Below are positions 1 through 8,480 of a DNA stretch of 64,000 nt, piece by piece. The position numbers and the translations under genes are program-made. The notes under the pieces are model-generated. The model made no database searches. It was not told the origin of the DNA and was given only the letters and a program-made list of their open reading frames with translations. The stretch comes from Azospirillum rugosum (lineage in GTDB: Bacteria > Pseudomonadota > Alphaproteobacteria > Azospirillales > Azospirillaceae), in NCBI RefSeq assembly GCF_017876155.1, contig NZ_JAGINP010000023.1, positions 1 to 64,000 on the forward strand. Direction: 5' to 3'. Numbering within the stretch: the stretch's first letter is position 1; every line of letters begins with the position of its first letter.

Positions 1-36
1 CTCCGCTCCAACGATGACGCTGACGGTCTGGGCCAT
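1..36 (-). CDS. IS630-family transposase, N-terminal start only (runs off the window)
   Basis: The first twelve codons on the minus strand read MAQTVSVIVGAE, which matches the usual start of many IS630-family transposases in Rhizobiales and Rhodospirillales. An alternative in-frame start lies at 54. The rest of the gene lies beyond the left edge, so family membership rests on a short string and on memory of the family. A TA dinucleotide at 94-95, where the adjacent plus-strand frame is entered mid-gene, fits the TA target preference of IS630 elements. Confidence 0.4.
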   Translation of the reverse strand, partial: MAQTVSVIVGAE

Positions 37-95
37 GCCGATAGAATCGCACATCAGCGGACCCTTGTGAATCCTATGTCTGTGTCAGTGCACTA

Positions 96-604
96 ACGCA
101 GGCGGACGGCCCCAGCCGCTCAATGTCGCGGACTTCGTAGATGGTGCTGTCTGCTACGTCGGGCGCGACGATGACGGAGATAGCGTGCTGCGGCTGGTGA
201 TGACGGAACCGGCCTGCGATGGGCTAGAGGAGACCTTGCGCACAACGACCGAGGATTCAATCGCTGGCGATGCGCTGAAAGCTTTCCGCTACGTGAGGGA
301 TAGTGGAGAGCTACGACGACTGCTCACCGAAGGGTTGGATCTGACGAAGGCGGTCTCAAAGAAGGCTTGGACAAACATCCCAGCCGGCGCAAACACCGAT
401 GGCTTGCAGAACATCGCGCAAGTCGCTTGGAACTGCTCGGTGCCGGACGGCCCGTTTGACCGAAACAAATTGCGAGGTACCGGCCTGATGTTGCTTGTCC
501 AGGACGTGCAGGGAGGGGGGCCGGGACTCGGCGATGTCCTCAGGGCTGGGCTCGTTGCCGTCGCCACCAACGCTGAAGGTCCGATCGACGATGTAGCCGA
601 ATAA
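96..604 (+). pseudogene. Unrecognised protein, 5'-truncated
   Basis: An open frame runs from base 71 to the stop at 602-604, with a GTG at 185 as the only conventional start in the annotated part. The translation upstream of that GTG (PLNVADFVDGAVCYVGR, from about 120) looks as protein-like as the rest, so the gene probably began further left and was cut by the IS630-like element whose start lies at 36. The product, 139 residues from the GTG, has no membrane segment or motif I recognise. Base composition is less GC-rich than the core genes to the right, in keeping with island DNA. It could also be an intact short gene starting at 185. Confidence 0.4.
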
Positions 605-755
605 CTAATTGTTTAATGGCGGAACGTTGTTGGGACCCGGTCTGTTGGGCCATCCAAGAGCATGGCTGGTGGATCGAAAGCCGTCTGGGCCCTGCACCTC
701 AGTAGGCAGCTTTTGGCGCAGTCCCGTCCGTCGTCGCCATGACGAGCCAAAACCG

Positions 756-840
756 CCCGCCGCGCGACGGCCGGTCAACCCCACAGCCGCCTTCGGCGGT
801 GGCCCGTCAGGGCCAGGGTTGACGGGCCGGCCGCGGCGGG
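756..840. repeat. Imperfect inverted repeat upstream of the IS481 transposase
   Basis: Arms at about 756-781 and 816-840 pair (cccgccgcg with cgcggcggg, and ggtcaaccc with gggttgac) around an inner stem agccgcc/ggcggt. It lies in the leader of the IS481-type transposase and may limit read-through transcription into it. No gene is evident in 605-898. Confidence 0.45.
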
Positions 841-898
841 CATCATCCCTCGTGGCGGCGACGCTGAGCCTGTTCGGCCCCAGCCGGGAGGAGCCGCC

Positions 899-1902
899 AT
901 GTACCAGATCCATCCCAACGCCCGCACCACCCCGGCGGTGCGCGCCGCCATCGCCGCCTCCACGGAGCCCTCGAGCGTGCTGGCCAAGCGCTACGGTGTC
1001 AGCACCGAAACCATCCGCAAATGGCGCAAGCGTGGTCCCGAGGACGTTCAGGATCACTCGTCGCGGCCCCAGCACCTGCGCTGGCGGGCCACCGAGGAAG
1101 AGCGCGCCATCGTCTGTGAGCTGCGCCGGAGCACCGGGTTCCCACTCGATGACCTCACGTTCACGCTGCGCCACTTCCTTCCTCACCTGAACCGCGACGC
1201 CATCTACCGGATCCTAAAGGCCGAAGGCCTGGGGCGCCTGCCGACACCCCGACCACCACGCCCAAGAAGGGCACCAAGACGTCCAAGGCATACGACCTCG
1301 GCTTCCTGCACATCGACATCAAGCACCTGCCCAAGCTGCACGTGATCGGCGCCGGCGCGCGCAAACGCTACCTCTATGTTGCCATCGACCGCGCCTCGCG
1401 GATGGTCCACCTGGCGGTCAAGGACGAGGAGACGGAAGCCGCCGCCACCGCCTTCCTGAACGAGGCGGTCACCGCCTTTCCCTTCACCATCTCCCACGTG
1501 CTGACCGACCGCGGCAGTTGCTTCACCGCCGACGGCTTCGAGGCCGCCTGCCGCGCCTTGGGCGTGCAGCACCGCAAGACCAAGCCCTACACGCCGCAGA
1601 CCAATGGCATGGTCGAACGCTTCAACGGGCGCATCGGGCGCGAGGTGCTGGTCATGTGCATCGGCACGCACGACGCCCTGGAGCGCCTGCTTCACGGCTA
1701 CCGGCTCGCCTACAACGCCCGCCGACAGCGCGTCCTCAAGGGCCACTCGCCCGACGAGGTCGCCTGCGAGCGCCTGAAGGCGAAACCCGAACTGATCAAT
1801 TCCGCTTACCGACCTCCCAGTCCGTGCGACCTCACCAAAATCAAGGTGGCCGCTCAGCTCAGGGTATATGCCGCCAAGGACGTATCGCATCCGGACAACT
1901 AA
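899..1902 (+). pseudogene. IS481-family transposase, split by a frameshift
   Basis: The first part (899 to about 1240) carries an N-terminal helix-turn-helix (LAKRYGVSTETIRKW), and the second part the rve/DDE core. The frames differ by one base; reading the second frame back to about 1242 restores a continuous product through FLHIDIKHLPKL, so a one-base indel lies near 1232-1245. The DDE residues are visible: D in HIDIKH, D in LTDRGS, E in NGMVERFNGR. IS481 transposases are normally one continuous frame of about 310-350 residues, so this copy is probably inactive. Terminal inverted repeats could not be fixed by eye. Confidence 0.8.
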
Positions 1903-1980
1903 TACTACAGCCGGTCTCGCCCGGACGTGATGATCGCGGATGCGGTAGGTTGAGCTTGGATCCGGAAGGAGGGTCTGAGT

Positions 1981-3190
1981 ATGACTGGGACTGCGGAAGC
2001 GGCGGCATGGTCCGACGCTCTGGAAGGGCTGATCGGTGGCCTGAGGTCCTTCTACAGCGTGGTCGGGCGTCAGCGGGCTTTGCGTTACGTCGAGGTCTGT
2101 TGGCGCCGCTGGAACGCAAGAACGGCTGGCAGTTGGCCGAGGCCGCCGGGGACTCCTCGCCGGCGGCGATGCAGGACTTCCTGGCCCGGACCCGCTGGGA
2201 TGCCGACGCCGTACGCGACGATCTCCAGACCTATGTCATTGAACATCTGAGCGACGACGAGGCCGTGCTGGTTCTGGACGAGACCGGCTTCGTGAAGAGG
2301 GGCACGTGTTCGGTCGGCGTGCAGCGCCAGTACTCCGGCACCGCCGGGCGTATCGAGAACTGCCAAGTCGGCGTGTTCCTCGGCTATGCCGGCCGCCACG
2401 GCCACGCGCTGATCGAGCGTGCTCTCTACCTGCCGCAGGCGTGGGCCGGTGACGCGGAGCGCCGCCGCCTGGCCTGAGTCCCCGAGGAGGTAGCGTTCGC
2501 CACCAAACCGAAGCTGGGAGCGGCGATGCTGGAGCGCGCGCTGGAGGCCGGCGTGCCGTGCGCCTGGGTCGCCGCCGACAGCGTGTACGGCGCCGACAGC
2601 GCGTTGCGCCAAGCCCTGGTGCGCCGGCGGATTGGCTACGTGCTGGCGGTCACCAGCGGCCAGCGGCTGCGTCCGGGCACGGTGAGCGATTGGGTGGAGG
2701 AGGTGCCGGCCGACGGCTGGCATCGTCTCAGCGCCGGCAATGGTTCAAAGGGGCCGCGGCTGTATGACTGGGCGCATCTGCCGTTTCGCGGCGCCCCGGA
2801 GGGCTGGAACAAGGGATTGTTGATCCGGCGCCGCTTGGCGGATGGCGATCTGACCTTCTACTTCACCTTCGCTGCGAGCGGGACGCCGCTGAAGGAGCTG
2901 GTGCGGGTGGCCGGTACGCGCTGGACCATCGAGAGCGGCTTCGAGATGGCTAAAGGCGAGGTGGGGCTCGACCACTACGAGGTGCGCTCGTGGACCGGCT
3001 GGCACCGGCACATCACCTTGGCCATGCTGGCCTTGGCCTTCCTCACCGTCGTGCGCAAGGCAGCCATTGGGGGGAGAGGAACTGCTCGACTTGGCCGCCG
3101 ACCTTCTGCCCCTGACCGTGCCCGAGATCCGCACCCTCCTGGTGGCTTTGGTCAGCCGACAACCCGTCCCAGCCACGGATGGTGCGGTGC
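1981..3190 (+). pseudogene. IS701-family transposase with three lesions
   Basis: The gene starts at ATG 1981 after a ggaaggagg ribosome site. The reading frame moves three times: a frameshift near 2090 (ALRYV then RGLLAPLERKNG in the next frame), an in-frame TGA at 2475-2477 (RRRLA stop VPEEVAFATKPK), and a second frameshift in the G-run at 3067-3073, after which the C-terminal GEELLDLAADLLPLTVPEI continues in another frame. Recognisable IS701 blocks include VLVLDETGFVKRGT, VGVQRQYSGTAGRIENC and FATKPKLG. With a stop and two frameshifts it cannot make transposase. The match to the family fades at about 3190, where a different element begins. Confidence 0.85.
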
Positions 3191-3261
3191 GGTTACCCGG
3201 ATCCATTGGACGTGAGCGGAATCGTCCGACGCAGTGTGTTGGCCGATGTAGCAAACTTTAC

Positions 3262-3426
3262 TCCCGGACCTCGGTGCTCATCACCACGAACTTGAGCTTC
3301 TCCGAATGGCCGACCGTCTTCGGCGGCGATGCCAAGATGACGACCGCCTTGCTCGACCGGCTGACGCATCACTGCGACATCCTCGAAACCGGCAACGAAA
3401 GCTGGCGGTTCAAGAACCGCTCCTGA
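3262..3426 (+). pseudogene. IS21-family helper ATPase (IstB), C-terminal remnant
   Basis: The last fifty or so codons read SVLITTNLSFSEW, MTTALLDRLTHHCDI and ETGNESWRFK, ending at TGA 3424-3426. These are the conserved C-terminal blocks of IstB, the AAA+ target-selection ATPase of IS21-type elements. The AAA+ core (Walker A and B) and the IstA gene are missing; the fragment is joined directly to the tail of the IS701 pseudogene, so a deletion or recombination removed the rest. Confidence 0.8.
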
Positions 3427-3573
3427 GCAGCCCATCTCATCACCCGCACGTTGCCCAGGGGAGCCCACAGGCCTCTCCCACGCGCGCCGCTGCGTCAGCG
3501 ATGAGGGCACTTCGCGACGCGCGCGGGACCCTCCCGTGGACACCCTGGACAACGGGTTCTGCAACGTTAGGTG

Positions 3574-3624
3574 TGGCTGGGTATTGGACGCCGATGCTGG
3601 CTGGTTATTGGAAGCCGATTGACA
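3574..3624. repeat. Tandem 24-bp repeats forming the right end of an IS21-type element
   Basis: Two near-identical 24-bp units lie head to tail at 3574-3597 and 3598-3621 (tggctgg-tattgga-gccgat, with a few substitutions). IS21-family elements carry such multiple repeats near their tips as IstA binding sites, and the tip itself ends in CA, as here at 3623-3624. The right end is therefore placed at 3624, directly followed by the IS256-type transposase sequence. This placement is inferred from family knowledge. Confidence 0.5.
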
Positions 3625-3717
3625 GGCAAAGCCGATCATCTCGCGCAGCACATCGGCATCCGTTCCCTTCTCAAGCATCGCGCGAAGCGCCATCATCGCG
3701 TCGGTCATCATGGTCAC
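3625..3717 (-). pseudogene. IS256-family (mutator) transposase, N-terminal fragment
   Basis: About thirty codons on the minus strand, starting at ATG 3717, read MTDAMMALRAMLEK and DADVLREMIGFA, typical of the start of IS256-type transposases in this group. The similarity stops at about 3625, exactly at the deduced IS21 right end, so the IS21-type element seems to have inserted in, or deleted, the remainder. No catalytic region is present. Confidence 0.6.
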
Positions 3718-4056
3718 CCTTCGTGTGGGTTGAGGTGTGGTGACCAGACTCTATCGAAGAACCACGATGACCGCCCCGCTGTGGACAACCGGCCCGCCTA
3801 CGCCAGCTTCTGGGGCGCTTCGGCAGGCCGGTTCCCCACAGCTCCTACATCACCCCCTGGGGCACGACCCGTACGGGCTGCGGCATGTGCGAGCGGAACG
3901 CCGTGGCCGCCGATGGAGTGAGGCGGTGTTGACGGTCCGTTCGGCCCTGCGTCCGGGAGAGTCTGCCCAGCCGGACGCGGCCGGGCGCCGGGGCGCCCGA
4001 GGACAGGCGGATGGGACTGGGAGCGCGGCCCCGCTCGGGACCGCGCCCGCCTCAGC
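3718..4056. other. Gene-free island segment with one 16-bp inverted repeat
   Basis: No convincing gene is visible. A 16-bp inverted repeat with two mismatches lies at 3779-3794 and 3826-3841 (ctgtgg..aaccggcc against ggccggttccccacag). It sits upstream of the IS256-type start and may be part of that element's end or its leader. The rest shows no clear signal. Confidence 0.4.
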
Positions 4057-4410
4057 TTAGCACCTCGCCTTTGGCTGTCCGGGGCGCCTCGCCTTCGATT
4101 TTCCGGGCGCCTCGCTCGTCCCGCCGACCGTCAGGCCATTCTGCCGGAGGCGACGGGCGACGGCTTCCGCCTTCGATGGCGCCCCGCGACGGCGCTTCCG
4201 GGGCGGGGCGCCGTCGGAGCCGAGGGTCTTCAGCTTGGCCATCCACGCGTCGAGATCATGCACGTCATAGCGCACGATGGAACTGCAGGGCCAATGGCTG
4301 AAGGGCGGCCCTTTCTCTTTGCCACGCGCATGGGACAGCGTGGAACAGGAGACGCCGAGGTGTTCGGCGGCGGCGCTCGTGGTGAGATACCTTGGGGATG
4401 AGGACGGCAT
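4057..4410 (-). CDS. AlpA/excisionase-like helix-turn-helix protein
   Basis: A 117-residue protein with an N-terminal MerR-type winged HTH of the AlpA/HTH_17 class: YLTTSAAAEHLGVSCSTL followed by a stretch ending in VRYDVHDLDAWM, the typical 'recognition, then DLDxW' layout of these proteins. The C-terminal half is basic (RKRRRGAPSKAEA). The start at 4410 is chosen for its strong ribosome site (ggagg seven bases upstream) over an upstream ATG at 4431. It lies downstream of and on the same strand as the tyrosine recombinase, the usual place for a directionality factor. It could instead be a transcription regulator of island genes. Confidence 0.65.
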   Translation of the reverse strand: MPSSSPRYLTTSAAAEHLGVSCSTLSHARGKEKGPPFSHWPCSSIVRYDVHDLDAWMAKLKTLGSDGAPPRKRRRGAPSKAEAVARRLRQNGLTVGGTSEAPGKSKARRPGQPKARC

Positions 4411-4671
4411 CGTGAAACCTCCGCAGGGCAATGCCGCCCGCGGAGGCTACGGCGCGGACAGCAACCCTGCGGACCGTCGGGGCCGTCGCTATTTCCCCCC
4501 GCATGCATCCGGCATGGTCCCTCCCCGGGAGCTGCCGGCATGCAGGGACGGAGGGCCTGCGCCCCTCGAGTCTCGACAGCCACGACGCGGCTTGGCCCTG
4601 GTGCCTGCGGACAGAATGATCACCGGAACCATCCGGATCACGCCCGTCATTCCGCGTGCTGGCAGCGGCGG

Positions 4672-4712
4672 ACCGTTCACAAACGCGTGCACCGCACGCG
4701 TTTGTGAACGGT
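4672..4712. repeat. Perfect 19-bp inverted repeat between excisionase-like gene and integrase
   Basis: Arms 4672-4690 and 4694-4712 (accgttcacaaacgcgtgc and its exact reverse complement) are separated by only acc. There is no T-run on either side, so a classical intrinsic terminator is unlikely, though it could end integrase transcription as a long hairpin. A dimer-binding operator or a recombination-accessory site are other readings. The remaining bases of 4411-4806 hold no gene that I can support. Confidence 0.75.
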
Positions 4713-4806
4713 ATCGTCATGACCGTAGCTGGTGGCGAGGATGGCCTAGGCGTGTGGCCATGGTCAATCCGCGCACTTGGGAACGGAGCGGTGCGTTGGT
4801 AACGCC

Positions 4807-5856
4807 TTACCCCAATCGCGCGGCGAGCCGCCTCGTCCTCAGGTGGGTGTAGCGCCGCAGCATCTCCGGACGCAGGTGGCCGGTGATGGCCATGATCTCG
4901 TTGTCGCGCAGGTCGGTGGTTTCGAAAAGACGCGAAATGCCCTCGTGGCGCAGGTCATGCCAGCGCAGGTCGGGGAACTCCCGCTCCGTCGCGACGTCCC
5001 GGAAGGCGTGCAGGATGCCGCGCGGCGTCACGATGGGGAAGACCTTGCGACCATGGAGGTCCGTACCGTCCTCGGGACGCAGGCTGCGGAAGGCGGCGAC
5101 GGCGCGGGTCGACAACGGGACGGTCCGAGCGCGGTCGTTCTTCGTTTTCGGCAGATAGACGTGGGGTTCGGGACCGTCGGCATGGACGCGGTCCCAGGTG
5201 AGATCGGCGAGTTCGGCCTGCCGCGTGCACGTCGCGATCGCCAGCACGATGGCGGCCTTCAGCCAAGGCCGCGACGATCGCTCGCTGGCGGCGAGGAGTC
5301 GCGCTTCCTCGCCGTCGCGGAGACGGCGGTCGCGACCGCGCGGTGCCGGCGGCCGGATCTTGGGGATGACCGGGTTGGCGACCGCCACGCAATGCGCGAG
5401 GGACCAGATCTGGTAAACTTGGCTCAGGACATTGAGGCGGTGGATGACGGTTTGCGGCGAGCACACGGCTTTCGGGCCGACGGTCCCACCGTCCTCGGCA
5501 CTGTCCTCGTCGAGCAGGCCGCGGCGCCACTCGACAAGATCCCAGGGCCTTACAGAGACCAGCGACCAACGGGCGAAGTCCGTTTCCAGCCAGTATTGGA
5601 TCTTGGACAGTTTGTTTTTGGCGTCGGCGCGGCCGCGGTCGATGCCGTGCTCGCGAAACCACTCGAGGGCGTCGCCAAGGGTGGTGCGGCGCGCCAAGCG
5701 CTGGTCCTGGTAGTCGTCACCGACGATCCGGCCCTCCGTCACGAGGGCCCACTCCTGGGCCTCGCGCCGGCTCTCGAATGTGCGCGACTCGGTGATGCCG
5801 CCGCGACGGATTTTGACTCGGAACTGGAAGGGGCCGCGCTGCTCGATGGTCGCCAT
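4807..5856 (-). CDS. Tyrosine recombinase (phage/island integrase)
   Basis: A 349-residue site-specific recombinase that would integrate and excise the island. The N-terminal third holds an arm/core-binding SAM-like region (about residues 55-155). The catalytic domain follows, with R212 (CTRQAELADL), Lys near 237-239 (PKTKND), H300 and R303 (WHDLRHEG), H327 (ITGHL) and the nucleophile Y336 (RRYTHLR). All catalytic positions are present. The start at ATG 5856 is preferred to an in-frame ATG at 5898, because MATIEQRGPFQFRVKIRRGG is the usual opening of these proteins. Its 5' end faces the 3' end of tRNA-Gly 91 bases away, a classic integration arrangement. Confidence 0.9.
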   Translation of the reverse strand: MATIEQRGPFQFRVKIRRGGITESRTFESRREAQEWALVTEGRIVGDDYQDQRLARRTTLGDALEWFREHGIDRGRADAKNKLSKIQYWLETDFARWSLVSVRPWDLVEWRRGLLDEDSAEDGGTVGPKAVCSPQTVIHRLNVLSQVYQIWSLAHCVAVANPVIPKIRPPAPRGRDRRLRDGEEARLLAASERSSRPWLKAAIVLAIATCTRQAELADLTWDRVHADGPEPHVYLPKTKNDRARTVPLSTRAVAAFRSLRPEDGTDLHGRKVFPIVTPRGILHAFRDVATEREFPDLRWHDLRHEGISRLFETTDLRDNEIMAITGHLRPEMLRRYTHLRTRRLAARLG

Positions 5857-5946
5857 GGGACACCGTCCAGGGACACGCCGCAGGGGCCAGCGTCCCAATT
5901 CGTCCCAAAAATTTCAAGCGCGAAGACGGGGAGATGTGGCGGACCT

Positions 5947-5990
5947 TGGAGCGGGTGAAGGGAATCGAACCCTCGTCGTAAGCTTGGGAA
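5947..5990. other. Probable attachment site at the 3' end of tRNA-Gly
   Basis: The integrase lies immediately beyond the 3' half of the tRNA gene, and the T-arm/acceptor sequence is where such integrases recombine. The island is taken to extend to the left from here. I found no second copy of this sequence in bases 1-4800, so the other attachment site must lie outside the window or has been lost. Confidence 0.45.
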
Positions 5991-6020
5991 GCTTCTGCTC
6001 TACCATTGAGCTACACCCGC
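5947..6020 (-). tRNA. tRNA-Gly (CCC)
   Basis: The minus strand gives a complete cloverleaf: acceptor GCGGGTG with CACCCGC, D-arm GCTC/GAGC, anticodon loop TTCCCAA (anticodon CCC), T-arm GAGGG-TTCGATT-CCCTT, discriminator T and an encoded CCA. It serves as the integration target of the island to its left. Confidence 0.95.
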
Positions 6021-6056
6021 GCCGCCACCTGTTTATAGGCGACGCTCACGCCGCTT

Positions 6057-6692
6057 TCAAGCGGTCCGAGCACGCCACAGGCGGGATTCTGAAATATCAC
6101 GGCTGGCCGAGAGGGCCATGGCTAGCGGAGCGACGCCGGTAGGGATGACGCTGGGCATGCCGACCTCCGCCTTGCCGACCATGCCGGACGCACCGGCCAG
6201 GGCGCCGGGAACCAGTTCGAGGCCGAGGAACCGGTCGAGGTCGACCGGGCCCGGGAGGGCCATGCCGAGCGTCAGGTCCCGTGTGAAGCCGAACCGGGCG
6301 TAATAGGGCGCGTCGCCGACCAGGATCACCGCGCGGTGGCCGAGTGCCGCCGCCTTGTTCAGGCTCATCCGGATCAGCTTGCTGCCGAGGCCGCCGCCCT
6401 GAAGCCGCTCCGACACCGCAATCGGGCCGAGCAGCAGCGCCGGCACCCCAATTCCGGCGACTGGGCCGGCGACTGGGCCGCCGATGGTCACCGGCCAGTA
6501 GCGGATCGTGCCTTCCAGGATCTCGTTGCCGAACTCGTCGTGTTCGATAGCGACGAGGCTCAGCTCCGGAACGGGGTCCACCCCGTCGCGCAGCTTGTAG
6601 GCGGTCTTCTTGAAGCGGTCCGGACCGAAGGACCGGTCGAGCAGGGCTTCGATCGCGGCGGCGTGCCGCGGCTCTTCGAGGGAGATGATCAT
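6057..6692 (-). CDS. GNAT-family N-acetyltransferase (YhbS-like)
   Basis: A 211-residue cytoplasmic acetyltransferase. The acetyl-CoA loop is visible as RLQGGGLGSKLIRMSL, followed by a strand and the C-terminal VILVGDAPYYARFGF, a block typical of the YhbS branch. The frame is open for 75 codons further upstream, but the extra sequence is low-complexity and the ATG at 6692 (MIISLEEPRHAAAIEALL) begins at the fold's first helix. The substrate cannot be told from sequence. The first core gene right of tRNA-Gly, transcribed alone toward it. Confidence 0.8.
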   Translation of the reverse strand: MIISLEEPRHAAAIEALLDRSFGPDRFKKTAYKLRDGVDPVPELSLVAIEHDEFGNEILEGTIRYWPVTIGGPVAGPVAGIGVPALLLGPIAVSERLQGGGLGSKLIRMSLNKAAALGHRAVILVGDAPYYARFGFTRDLTLGMALPGPVDLDRFLGLELVPGALAGASGMVGKAEVGMPSVIPTGVAPLAMALSASRDISESRLWRARTA

Positions 6693-7083
6693 CGGCTGCG
6701 ATTTCCCGGCGATAAGGCTAAGTCGGAGGCGGATCGCGCCGCCGCGCCGGGAGACCGCCGGTTCAGGTCCGGCCGTTGCCCGATGCGTCCGCGCGCGACC
6801 CAAGGACGATCGCGCCCGCGCACAGCGCGGACAGGCGTCGTCGTCGGATGCTGATGTCGTGCGGACGAGACATGAGCCAGGCTCATTGGCCGTTGCAGGG
6901 AAGCCCGCATATATCACTGACGGACAGGGGGTTCAAGTGATCGAAAACGGCCCGGCGCGTCGTCGCCCCGCATGGCTTACCGGTGTGTCGCGCATGCATC
7001 GGCATGGCCGACGCCATCAGCCGCGCCATGCCCCTGGACAGCCGCTTTTCCGCACCCCTATTCTCTGCGACGGGAGTGCCGCC
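6693..7083. other. Intergenic region between the acetyltransferase and apaG
   Basis: This space between divergent genes must hold both promoters. I see no RNA gene, no strong hairpin and no supported short gene in it. Confidence 0.4.
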
Positions 7084-7476
7084 ATGTACACGAAAGTCAC
7101 CCGCGCGATCCGCGTCACGGTCCAACCGGTTTTCCTGGACGAGCAGTCGATGCCGGCCGAGAGCCGTTACGTCTGGGCCTACCACGTGCGCATCGAGAAC
7201 GAAGGCCGCGAAACCGTCCAGCTTCGCACGCGCCATTGGCGCATCACCGACGCGCTGGGGCGCGTGCAGGAGGTGCGCGGCCCCGGCGTGGTCGGCGAAC
7301 AGCCGGTGCTGGAGCCCGGCGGTTCCTTCGAATACACCAGCGGCACGCCGCTTCCCACGCCATCCGGCATCATGGTCGGCAGCTACCAGATGGAAACCAA
7401 GGGTGGCGAAACCTTCGACGTGGCCGTACCAGCCTTTTCCCTGGACAGCCCGCACCAGCCCCGGCAGCTGAACTGA
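7084..7476 (+). CDS. apaG: ApaG (CorD) domain protein
   Basis: A 130-residue protein, the usual ApaG length, made of a single fibronectin-III-like beta-sandwich. Hallmarks are YHVRIENEGRETVQLRTRHW, the Gly-rich EVRGPGVVGEQPVLEPG and the closing GSYQMETKGGETFDVAVPAF. The cellular role is still debated; the fold has been linked to Co/Mg resistance and to F-box-type sugar or pyrophosphate binding. The frame is open upstream, but ATG 7084 follows a gggagtgccgcc leader and gives the standard N-terminus MYTKVTRAIRV. Followed by folE after 285 bases. Confidence 0.93.
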   Translation: MYTKVTRAIRVTVQPVFLDEQSMPAESRYVWAYHVRIENEGRETVQLRTRHWRITDALGRVQEVRGPGVVGEQPVLEPGGSFEYTSGTPLPTPSGIMVGSYQMETKGGETFDVAVPAFSLDSPHQPRQLN

Positions 7477-7658
7477 CCGGGCGCATCCGCAACTTTTTGC
7501 CGCAGCGGAGCGGCTGGTCCTTGAATGCGGGCCGCCCGCGACCACCTGCGGGAAAATTCGGATTCGCCCGGGTGATCCGATCCGGCTAGGCTTGCGTAGC
7601 AATTCCCGACCTTGCGGCTCAGTCATACAGTCGTAGGGCGACACCGACGCACCGCGAC

Positions 7659-7707
7659 AAGGGCATCAAGGCAAGGGCATCAAGGCAAGGGCATCAAGGC
7701 AAGGGCA
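7659..7707. repeat. 14-bp tandem repeat, 3.5 copies, upstream of folE
   Basis: Three exact copies of aagggcatcaaggc (7659-7672, 7673-7686, 7687-7700) and half a fourth lie 55-103 bases before the folE start. The unit is not a multiple of three, so it is unlikely to be coding. Copy number could vary by slippage. Confidence 0.9.
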
Positions 7708-7761
7708 CCCGGCATCACGCGACTTGCCACCACGCGACTTTGGCATCGAAAGGTTCATACC

Positions 7762-8448
7762 GTGACGGCTTCCAAGACCCCGCACGCCGACAACGTCGTC
7801 CGCGGCCCCGGCCACACCCCCTCCACAAAGGCCGCGCCGTCGCCGACCGGCGCCGTGGACACCGCGCGCCCGTCCCGCGCCGAGGCGGAGGAGGCTGTCC
7901 GCACGCTGATCCGCTGGGCCGGCGACGACCCGGCGCGCGAGGGGCTGCTCGGCACGCCGGACCGGGTCGTGCGCTCCTACGAGGAGTTCTTCGCGGGCTA
8001 CGCGGTCGATCCGGTGGACATCCTGAAGCGCACCTTCGAGGAGACCGACGGCTACGACGAGATGGTCGTGCTGCGCGACATCCGGCTGGAGTCCTACTGC
8101 GAGCACCACATGGTGCCGATCATCGGCAAGGCCCACGTCGCCTACCTGCCGCGCCACCGCGTGGTCGGCATCTCCAAGCTCGCCCGTCTGGTCGAGGCCT
8201 ACGCCAAGCGCCTGCAGATCCAGGAGAAGATGACGGCGCAGATCGCCAACACCATCGACGAGATCCTGCAGCCCCAAGGGGTGGCCGTGGTCATCGAGGC
8301 GCAGCACCAGTGCATGACCACGCGCGGCGTGCACAAGACCGGCGTCACCATGGTGACCAGCCGCATGCTGGGCGCCTTCCGCTCCGACCCGTCCACCCGG
8401 CGGGAGTTCCTTCAGATGATCGGCAACCCGTCCTCGCGCGGCGAGTGA
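7762..8448 (+). CDS. folE: GTP cyclohydrolase I
   Basis: A 228-residue enzyme converting GTP to 7,8-dihydroneopterin triphosphate, the first step of folate/pterin synthesis. Zinc ligands are C113 and H116 in SYCEHHMVP and C184 in HQCMTTRGVHK; the family block GISKLARLVEAYAKRLQIQE is intact. The start is taken as GTG 7762 with an aaagg ribosome site; the frame continues upstream through a tandem repeat that should not be coding. The 40-residue N-terminal extension is Pro/Ala-rich and variable in the family. Confidence 0.95.
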   Translation: MTASKTPHADNVVRGPGHTPSTKAAPSPTGAVDTARPSRAEAEEAVRTLIRWAGDDPAREGLLGTPDRVVRSYEEFFAGYAVDPVDILKRTFEETDGYDEMVVLRDIRLESYCEHHMVPIIGKAHVAYLPRHRVVGISKLARLVEAYAKRLQIQEKMTAQIANTIDEILQPQGVAVVIEAQHQCMTTRGVHKTGVTMVTSRMLGAFRSDPSTRREFLQMIGNPSSRGE

Positions 8449-8480
8449 GGGCGTTTGCAGCGGCCCGTTAATCCGAGGAT

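Larger units (their letters stand above)
1..5946. mobile_element. Right-hand part of a tRNA-Gly genomic island filled with decayed insertion sequences
   Basis: The segment holds an integrase, a putative excisionase, at least five different transposase remnants (IS630, IS481, IS701, IS21, IS256 types) and no core gene, and it ends at tRNA-Gly. Gene order and lesions suggest repeated insertion and deletion rather than one intact element. The left boundary is not in the window. Confidence 0.7.

Noticed and set aside
605..1190. Overlapping open frames upstream of the IS481 gene
   Set aside because: Both strands give proline/glycine-rich shadows across the inverted repeat and transposase start, with no recognisable domain.
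7659..7707. CRISPR array
   Set aside because: Units are 14 bases with no spacers and no cas genes; it is a plain tandem repeat.
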